Assembly: GCA_030625905.1 (NCBI GenBank)
Contig: DAOUQA010000010.1
Coordinates: 1 to 19,734 of the forward strand
Length of the DNA stretch: 19,734 bases
Direction: 5' to 3'
Source of the DNA: Kiritimatiellales bacterium
GTDB taxonomy: Bacteria > Verrucomicrobiota > Kiritimatiellia > Kiritimatiellales > Pontiellaceae
The position numbers and the translations under genes are program-made. Shown here one piece after another: positions 14,903 through 19,734 of the stretch. The notes under the pieces are model-generated. The model was given only the letters and a program-made list of their open reading frames with translations. It was not told the origin of the DNA and ran no database searches. Positions within the stretch are counted from its first letter, which is position 1. Each line of letters opens with the position of its first letter.

Positions 14903-17089
14903 ATGGATAGTAGTTTCCAAAACCGTATTTCGGATGCCGAGGCGCTGGATATGCTCCGGAATATGCCGACGGCGGAATTGATGGCGAGGGCGGATGCGGT
15001 TCGCCGGGCGCGGCACGGCAACAAAACCTACTATGTGCATAGCCACAACCTCAACCCGACCAATCGTTGTGTGGCCAAGTGCAAGCTCTGCTCGTTTTGG
15101 CGACCCGAGAGCGCGGAGGATGCCTATGTAACCACGCTGGAGGATGCTCGGAGAAACCTGGAAAAGGCGCAGAACTGGGATTTGACCGACCTGCATATCG
15201 TTGGTGGCATGATCCCCGAGCTGGATCTGGAATACTATGAAACGCTTTTTTCGCTCGCTCGTGAGCTGCTTCCGGGGGTTCTGCTGCAAGGTATGACGGC
15301 GGTTGAGATTCACTGGATTGCCGGTAATGCTGGGCTGTCCGTTCGCGAAACACTTGAGCGCCTGATGGCGGTCGGCTTTGGTTCCATCTCCGGTGGTGGC
15401 GCGGAAATCTTCCATCCCGATATCCGCGATAAAATCGCAGGCCAGAAAATTTCCGCTCAGCAGTGGCTCGATGTGCACAAGACGGCCCACGAACTAGGAC
15501 TTCCAACCAATGCCACCATGCTCTTTGGACACATCGAGAAGGACGAACATATTATCGACCACCTCTCCTGGCTGCGCACTCTTCAGGATGAAACCGGCGG
15601 CTTTCAGGCGGCGATTCCGCTACCCTTTCAGGCCAATGGCGAGGCGCTGGGCATCCAGTATGGCCCCTCCGGCGATCGACAGGTACGCGTGGCCGCAATT
15701 ACCCGTCTCTATCTCGACAACTTTCCGCACGTGCGCATGCTGGTGAACTACATGGATCGCAAGCTGCTCGGCGTACTGACGCATAGTGGCGTGGATGATA
15801 TCGGTGGCACCAGCCTTGACGAGCGCGTCGCCAAGGCGGCCGGTGCGCCGCAGAGCCAGAAATTCTTTTCTGCCGATGAGATGGAGGAGTTTCTTGTAAA
15901 CCACGGGCATACGCCGGTGCTGACGAATTCTGTGTATGAGGATTTGGAGAGCGACGCTCCGTCGGAGCCAATCGAATGCGGCGGGGCTCCGACGGAGCGT
16001 CGCCCTCCAGCTTCTGCTTGGAAACCAATCCTTGGCCGTGTCGAAGCCGGACAGCGTCTGTCTGCCGAAGACGCTGTCTTGCTCCACGACACCGTCCCGT
16101 TCCACGAGCTGGGTCGCGTGGCCGACCTTCGGCGAAAGCAGGTGGTGCCGGGCAAGCTGGCCACCTATGTTTTCGACAAAAATCTCAACACGACCAACAT
16201 CTGCACGACCGGGTGCAGCTTCTGTGCGTTCTACGCCGATCCCGGAAGCGGGCGGGGTTATGCCCTCACGCCGGAACAGGTTGTTGAGGTGGTGAAGAAG
16301 GCGGCCGCGGCCGGTGCAACGCAGATCCTGATCCAGGGCGGACTAAACCCCGATCTCAAGCTCGATTACTACGAAGCCTGCCTATCCGGTATCCGCGACC
16401 ATGTCGATATCTGGATCCATTCCCTTTCGCCCACCGAAATCGAATTCCTCGCGCAGGAGGAGGGGATTACGATCCGTGAATGCATCCAGCGCCTGAAGGC
16501 GGCCGGGTTGCAGTCGCTACCGGGCGGGGGCGCGGAAATCTTGGTGGACGACGTTCGCGAGCGGATCAGTCCGAAAAAGACCCGATCGCAGGCCTGGCTG
16601 GATGTGATGGAGACCGCCCACGATCTCGGCCTGAAAACCACGGCCACCATGGTCTACGGTTTTGGTGAAACCACGGCCCAGCGCATCGAGCACCTAATGA
16701 AGGTGCGTGACCTGCAGGACCGCACCGGTGGCTTTACCGCATTCATTCCGTGGAGCTTTTCACCCAGCCATACCGACCTCGAATGCCCGCGTATCCAGAA
16801 TGGCGTGGACTATCTCCGCATCATTGCGATGGCTCGGTTGGTGCTCGATAATGTTCCGCACCTTCAGGCGGGGTGGGTGACGGAAGGGCCGGATGTTGCG
16901 CAGCTTGCGCTCCAGTTTGGAGCGGACGACTATGGCGGAGTGCTCATGACCGAAGAGGTCGTGAGCGCCACCGGACTGGAGCATGGAGTGACCAAGGAGA
17001 AAGTGGTTAATCTTATCCGCGAAGCAGGATGGATTCCTGCCCAGCGCACCACGCAATACGACCTCATCAAGGTTCACGCCGAGAAATAG
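14903..17089 (+). CDS. mqnE-mqnC: Fused aminofutalosine synthase - cyclic dehypoxanthinyl futalosine synthase (MqnE-MqnC)
   Basis: A 728-residue polypeptide with two complete radical-SAM enzymes of the futalosine menaquinone pathway. Residues 1-345 are MqnE-like. NLNPTNRCVAKCKLC carries the [4Fe-4S] cysteines 56/60/63, followed by LHIVGGMIPELDLEYYE, SGGGAEIFHPDIRDKI and NATMLFGHIE...LQDETGGFQAAIP. Residues about 375-728 are MqnC-like, with NTTNICTTGCSFCAFYA (Cys434/438/441), LPGGGAEILVDDVRERISPK, TATMVYGFGET, LQDRTGGFTAFIPWSFSP and QAGWVTEGP...FGADDYGG. MqnE joins the chorismate-derived enolpyruvylbenzoate to SAM; MqnC cyclises dehypoxanthine futalosine two steps later. A CofG/CofH fusion (FbiC-like, F420 pathway) was considered, but the WLDVHKTAHELG...DETGGFQ and IPWSFSP blocks favour MqnE/MqnC. 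Residues ~348-369 are encoded by a palindromic repeat. mqnA, mqnB and mqnD are not in the window. The ribosome binding site is weak. Confidence 0.9.
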   Translation: MDSSFQNRISDAEALDMLRNMPTAELMARADAVRRARHGNKTYYVHSHNLNPTNRCVAKCKLCSFWRPESAEDAYVTTLEDARRNLEKAQNWDLTDLHIVGGMIPELDLEYYETLFSLARELLPGVLLQGMTAVEIHWIAGNAGLSVRETLERLMAVGFGSISGGGAEIFHPDIRDKIAGQKISAQQWLDVHKTAHELGLPTNATMLFGHIEKDEHIIDHLSWLRTLQDETGGFQAAIPLPFQANGEALGIQYGPSGDRQVRVAAITRLYLDNFPHVRMLVNYMDRKLLGVLTHSGVDDIGGTSLDERVAKAAGAPQSQKFFSADEMEEFLVNHGHTPVLTNSVYEDLESDAPSEPIECGGAPTERRPPASAWKPILGRVEAGQRLSAEDAVLLHDTVPFHELGRVADLRRKQVVPGKLATYVFDKNLNTTNICTTGCSFCAFYADPGSGRGYALTPEQVVEVVKKAAAAGATQILIQGGLNPDLKLDYYEACLSGIRDHVDIWIHSLSPTEIEFLAQEEGITIRECIQRLKAAGLQSLPGGGAEILVDDVRERISPKKTRSQAWLDVMETAHDLGLKTTATMVYGFGETTAQRIEHLMKVRDLQDRTGGFTAFIPWSFSPSHTDLECPRIQNGVDYLRIIAMARLVLDNVPHLQAGWVTEGPDVAQLALQFGADDYGGVLMTEEVVSATGLEHGVTKEKVVNLIREAGWIPAQRTTQYDLIKVHAEK
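15945..16009. repeat. Palindromic repeat inside the mqnE-mqnC coding sequence
   Basis: The arms 15945-15969 and 15985-16009 match in 24 of 25 positions (19 in a row: GCGACGCTCCGTCGGAGCC) around a 15-base centre. It is in frame and encodes the linker ESDAPSEPIECGGAPTERRP between the two radical-SAM domains. The core CTCCGACGGAGCG is close to TTCCGATGGAGCG of the foldback at 2086-2165. Even the encoded peptides agree: read on the minus strand, that element gives RAPSEW, against DAPSEP here. It looks like a REP-type element that landed in, or formed, a tolerated linker. Confidence 0.9.
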
Positions 17090-17102
17090 GACGGGTAGGG
17101 TC

Positions 17103-17150
17103 AGGTCTCAAGATTCAAGATAGGCGCACTTATCTTGAATCTTGAGACCT
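17103..17150. terminator. Perfect 20-bp hairpin between convergent genes
   Basis: Arms AGGTCTCAAGATTCAAGATA (17103-17122) and its exact complement (17131-17150) surround an 8-base loop, GGCGCACT. It starts 14 bases after the mqnE-mqnC stop and lies 30 bases from the stop of the convergent minus-strand gene. It is therefore placed to end both transcripts. No U-run follows on either side, so it may be a processing or 3'-protecting hairpin or a dispersed repeat rather than a classical intrinsic terminator. The arm itself repeats the word CAAGAT. Confidence 0.65.
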
Positions 17151-17179
17151 AGTACCTTTCCCTTTCCATGACCCCTTTA

Positions 17180-18040
17180 TTAGTGGGGGTCATCGTGCTC
17201 ATGCTCACCGTGCTCATGCTCGTCATGGTGGCATTCAATGCTTCTTTGTGTCTGTTTGAAGACCATGGCAATCTGCTCACTGGCTCGCACGGGATTCAGT
17301 GGCTCGGTTTGCAATTGCTCCAAACGGTCGCGGAGTGACTTCCTCTCTGGATAGAGTTCCAGATTGAGCCGGGCCATGGCGATAGCTCCTGCTGCAGCGT
17401 CATCTAGTTCATATAGGAAGGATCGGAATGTCAGGAGCAGGGAACGATCAATGATAGCTTGTTCCGGGTCGGCCACAGGGTGTTTTTCCTGCTGGAGAAG
17501 CGATTCGTCGAATGCCGCTGCGGCAGCCTCCATATCGTTCAGGTAGAGATTCATACGTCCGATTTCCAGTTGGATTTCATAGCGAGTGGGGTTTTTTTCT
17601 GCGGCCTCGATTAGCACGCCTATAGCCAGCTCCGGTTTATTGCACTCGTGGCTTAACCAGTAGGAGGCAACTAGGTAGGCTTCAATATTTTTAGGGTCGG
17701 CGGCGGTCGCGAGACGGAGCCATGGCATGATTTCGAGAACCTCGCTATCTTTTGCGTGCTGGACTTCCACGGGACTGATGGCCTGCTTCCATTTCTGGAA
17801 AAACCCAACAAAGGCGACCTCCTTCTTGTGGGGTGCGCCTTTGTGGAAATAAAGATCGGCCCGCTCATAGAGGGTTTCGGAAATCAGTGCCCGCGCGGGA
17901 CCCAGCAGGTAGATGGAGGAAGCCGATTGGGATCCATCAATGGGGGTTGAATCGTTTAGCAATCGGGCTCCGGTTGCACAGGCCGCCAGCCAAATAAACA
18001 GCACCAAGGTTGGCGGGAGGTTTTTTTGCAGGAACCTCAT
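17180..18040 (-). CDS. Membrane-anchored helical-repeat (TPR-like) protein with His-rich tail
   Basis: A 286-residue protein, third gene of the ABC operon. ATG 18040 overlaps the permease stop as ATGA, and GGGGGA lies about 7 bases upstream. Residues 6-24 (KNLPPTLVLFIWLAACATG) form a signal anchor; AACATG is a poor lipobox, so I do not call it a lipoprotein. The middle (about 100-260) is made of helical pairs such as ATAADPKNIEAYLVASYWLS, AEKNPTRYEIQLEIGRMNLY and MARLNLELYPERKSLRDRLE, consistent with TPR units. The C-terminus HHDEHEHGEHEHDDPH has eight His in 16 residues and is a probable metal-binding tail; its DNA is a near-duplicated 15-base unit. The protein probably faces the periplasm and helps the ABC module, but its specific job is unknown. 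Confidence 0.8.
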   Translation of the reverse strand: MRFLQKNLPPTLVLFIWLAACATGARLLNDSTPIDGSQSASSIYLLGPARALISETLYERADLYFHKGAPHKKEVAFVGFFQKWKQAISPVEVQHAKDSEVLEIMPWLRLATAADPKNIEAYLVASYWLSHECNKPELAIGVLIEAAEKNPTRYEIQLEIGRMNLYLNDMEAAAAAFDESLLQQEKHPVADPEQAIIDRSLLLTFRSFLYELDDAAAGAIAMARLNLELYPERKSLRDRLEQLQTEPLNPVRASEQIAMVFKQTQRSIECHHDEHEHGEHEHDDPH

Positions 18041-18825
18041 GCCAGCGTCCCCCGCTGAAAGCGTTTCTTTTTGAAGATGAGCCACGCGAGGGTGAGAAAT
18101 CCGGTAGTGATCAGTAGGCCGTAGGCAATTGTTCCCGCAAAGATCATAGGCTGAAGGGGTCCCCAGTTGTGCAGTACGCGGGTACGCATGTCGAAGAGCT
18201 CAAGGTGGGGCGCCGCATAATAGATCAACAACATGCATTTTTCCCGCCACCCGCTTTCATGCATCAGTAGTTGCGGGATGCGAGGCAGGTACAGGTAGGT
18301 TAGCGCGATACTGATATAGGTCAGTGTACTTCCAGCTCCATGGGAGAGGAACAATGTGAAGAACAGGGCCATTGCCGCAATGATTCCCAGCAAGGCATTA
18401 TGGAGTAGGTAGACCTGAAACAATGTGCTTGTGCCAAATACGAGTCCCCGGGTCATGGTGACCCCTGCCACAATCAAGTAGAAAAGGGCGTTGGCCACAA
18501 CAAGGCCTCCCCAGATTCCCAGCCATTTTCCCAACAGGAACTCAAACCGTCCAATGGGCTTGGTCAATATGGTAAAGATGGTTCCCGACCGAATCTCCGT
18601 GGGAAACTGGCGAGATGCCAGCGTAATGGTAAGGGTGATCGACAGCAGGAAGGTCATCAGCAATCCGATATCCAGAATATACGACGAAGGAACCTCGGTC
18701 CCAAAGGAATTGATCGTGGTTAGCAGTACGGTCATAAATGCCAGTAGAATAAGCACAATATAGAGATCTTTTTTCCGCAACATCTCCAGCCAGACGGTTT
18801 GGGCGATAATGATGATATTATTCAT
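18037..18825 (-). CDS. ABC-2 type transporter permease
   Basis: A 262-residue integral membrane protein with about six hydrophobic segments: residues 21-42, 49-70, 98-120, about 129-150, 160-180 and 220-246. The cytoplasmic coupling region has the pattern LASRQFPTEIRSGTIFTILT followed by KPIGRFEFLLGKWLG, typical of ABC-2 permeases of the NosY/GldF type. Its gene starts 15 bases after the ATPase stop, without a convincing ribosome binding site, which suggests coupled translation. Its stop overlaps the next gene. A single permease of this size would work as a homodimer with the ATPase. The substrate is not evident: NosY relatives serve copper-enzyme assembly, and others export lipids, polysaccharides or drugs. 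Confidence 0.88.
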   Translation of the reverse strand: MNNIIIIAQTVWLEMLRKKDLYIVLILLAFMTVLLTTINSFGTEVPSSYILDIGLLMTFLLSITLTITLASRQFPTEIRSGTIFTILTKPIGRFEFLLGKWLGIWGGLVVANALFYLIVAGVTMTRGLVFGTSTLFQVYLLHNALLGIIAAMALFFTLFLSHGAGSTLTYISIALTYLYLPRIPQLLMHESGWREKCMLLIYYAAPHLELFDMRTRVLHNWGPLQPMIFAGTIAYGLLITTGFLTLAWLIFKKKRFQRGTLA

Positions 18826-18840
18826 GGGATCAGTTTCTGG

Positions 18841-19569
18841 TTAGTGGGATTGAATGGCATTCAGAAAGTATTGTTCTAGATTCTGGTGCCCGTTAAGCAA
18901 GTGGTCGACGGTGTCGTGTTTAATGATTTTCCCGCGGGCGATCATGATGATTTCATCGCAGACGGTTTCGATCTCCGATAATTCGTGGGAAGAGAAGAAA
19001 ATGGTTTTCCCTTGTTCTTTCAACTGCTCGATCAACTGGCGGATTTTCATGCGGCCGATGGGGTCGAGCCCGTTAGTGGGTTCATCAAGGATGAGCAGGT
19101 CGGGATCATTGATCAAGGCCTGGGCCAGGCCAATGCGCTGAAGCATGCCGCGCGAATAGGTTCCGATTTTCTTGTTGGCATGGTCTGTTAGCTCCACTTC
19201 CTCAAGCAGGTCGGCAACGCGCACTTGTTGTTCCTTGCCTTTGATTCCGAACAACCGTGCCGTTAACGTCAGGTATTCCTTTCCGGTCATGAACTTGTAC
19301 GATTCAGGGTTCTCGGAAAGGTATCCAATCCGATTTCGTGCGACAGCGGACTGGACGTCTTGCCCGAAAAGGGTGGCCGAGCCGGAGTCGGGGGCCATGA
19401 AGCCCAGCAAGACATGCAGGGTGGTGGTTTTCCCCGCACCGTTCGGGCCGATGAATCCGACCGTCGAGCCTGGCTTGACCGCGAAGCTAACGTCGGCAAG
19501 GGCCTGATGAACCTGTTTCCCATGGCGAAACGCCACGCAAAGATTGGATACCTCTAATATGTTTTTCAT
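18841..19569 (-). CDS. ABC transporter ATP-binding protein (ABC-2 family)
   Basis: A 242-residue cytoplasmic ATPase. Walker A is GPNGAGKT (residues 41-48), the signature is YSRGM (138-142, the variant common in ABC-2 exporters in place of LSGGQ), Walker B is LLILDEP (158-164) and the switch histidine is His195 (FFSSHE). TNGLDPIGRMKIR is the D-loop region. It is the first gene of a three-gene minus-strand operon with the permease and the anchored repeat protein. No ribosome binding site is seen before ATG 19569. A possible promoter lies so close that the transcript could be leaderless (see 19577-19604). Confidence 0.95.
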   Translation of the reverse strand: MKNILEVSNLCVAFRHGKQVHQALADVSFAVKPGSTVGFIGPNGAGKTTTLHVLLGFMAPDSGSATLFGQDVQSAVARNRIGYLSENPESYKFMTGKEYLTLTARLFGIKGKEQQVRVADLLEEVELTDHANKKIGTYSRGMLQRIGLAQALINDPDLLILDEPTNGLDPIGRMKIRQLIEQLKEQGKTIFFSSHELSEIETVCDEIIMIARGKIIKHDTVDHLLNGHQNLEQYFLNAIQSH

Positions 19570-19576
19570 GGCGGCA

Positions 19577-19604
19577 ACTATACAAAGGGATGAAAAAAAA
19601 ACAA
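19577..19604 (-). promoter_or_regulatory. Possible promoter of the ABC operon
   Basis: On the minus strand TTGTTT (19599-19604), 16 bases, then TATAGT (19577-19582). The -10 ends 7 bases before the ATPase ATG. The -35 overlaps the T-run and stem end of the terminator. The T-rich context makes a chance match possible. Confidence 0.35.
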
Positions 19605-19625
19605 GGACGCCGTTTGGCGTCCTTG
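19593..19625 (-). terminator. Rho-independent terminator (minus strand)
   Basis: Stem CAAGGACGCC / GGCGTCCTTG (19602-19611 with 19616-19625, 10 perfect pairs), loop AAAC, followed on the minus strand by nine T. It ends the transcript of a minus-strand gene lying to the right and insulates the ABC operon from it. Confidence 0.93.
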
Positions 19626-19649
19626 CAATTACTTCAAGTGACGTTTGGT

Positions 19650-19734
19650 TTAGGGGGTGGCGGCGGTGGTGGCGGTGAGGAAGTGACCGTCAAATGATGC
19701 AGGGCATACCGCGTCAGTACCGATAGCGCTCTCC
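19650..19734 (-). CDS. Probable C-terminal end of an unidentified minus-strand gene
   Basis: The last 27 codons of an open minus-strand frame read ESAIGTDAVCPASFDGHFLT then ATTAATP and TAA. The frame enters from the window edge and stops 25 bases before the terminator, the position expected for a real gene end; the codons favour C in third position. A second minus-strand frame is also open here (RALSVLTRYALHH...SSPPPPPPPPKPNVT, stop at 19634-19636), so the frame choice is not certain. Nothing can be said about function. Confidence 0.4.
   Translation of the reverse strand, partial: ESAIGTDAVCPASFDGHFLTATTAATP

Noticed and set aside
17185..17235. Near-duplicate 15-base units considered as a CRISPR or regulatory repeat
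   Set aside because: They are in frame in the C-terminus of the repeat protein and encode the His-rich tail; only two copies and no spacers.

Overview
The window looks like a chromosomal piece of a moderately GC-rich, Gram-negative bacterium of the Planctomycetes-Verrucomicrobia-Chlamydiae group, most plausibly a Kiritimatiellota (Pontiella-like) or related marine anaerobe. This is inference. It rests on a large type V autotransporter with T5SS/PEP-CTERM-type passenger repeats, menaquinone synthesis by the futalosine route, acetate metabolism, and many short dispersed repeats of the kind that fill intergenic space in that group. I see no tRNA, rRNA, CRISPR, transposase or phage gene.

Layout. 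1-552 (+): end of a RecB/AddB-type nuclease. 598-2004 (+): beta-CASP metallo-beta-lactamase RNase. 2011-2241: large imperfect foldback element. 2341-6345 (+): autotransporter. 6342-9971 (-): the most interesting block. A pta-ackA operon (phosphotransacetylase and acetate kinase) sits between two fragments of another gene. Upstream of pta is the first ~20 codons, with ribosome binding site, of an NDP-forming acyl-CoA synthetase. Downstream of ackA is a piece of the GNAT acetyltransferase domain that forms the C-terminus of bifunctional synthetase-GNAT proteins. Both fragments point the same way as pta-ackA. The simplest reading is that the two-enzyme acetate/ATP module was placed inside, and replaced the middle of, a one-enzyme gene with the same net reaction.

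10250-11770 (-) and 11841-12569 (+) are a divergent pair, a cardiolipin synthase and an endonuclease/exonuclease/phosphatase-fold protein, reminiscent of E. coli clsB-ybhP. 12854-13546 (+) is a membrane-anchored DUF4230-like protein bracketed by copies of one short repeat. 13665-14798 (+) is a DEAD-box RNA helicase. 14903-17089 (+) is a single polypeptide containing both radical-SAM enzymes of the futalosine pathway (MqnE then MqnC). Its inter-domain linker is made largely of a palindromic repeat related to the intergenic foldback element. 17180-19569 (-) is a three-gene ABC-2 export operon: ATPase, permease, and a membrane-anchored repeat protein with a His-rich tail. A rho-independent terminator and the probable last codons of another minus-strand gene close the window.

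Functionally, pta-ackA and mqnE-mqnC suggest an acetate-forming or acetate-using energy metabolism with menaquinone-linked respiration. The autotransporter, cardiolipin synthase and ABC exporter serve the envelope; the RNase and helicase serve RNA turnover. Two short-overlap junctions (pta/ackA and permease/TPR protein, both ATGA) indicate translational coupling.
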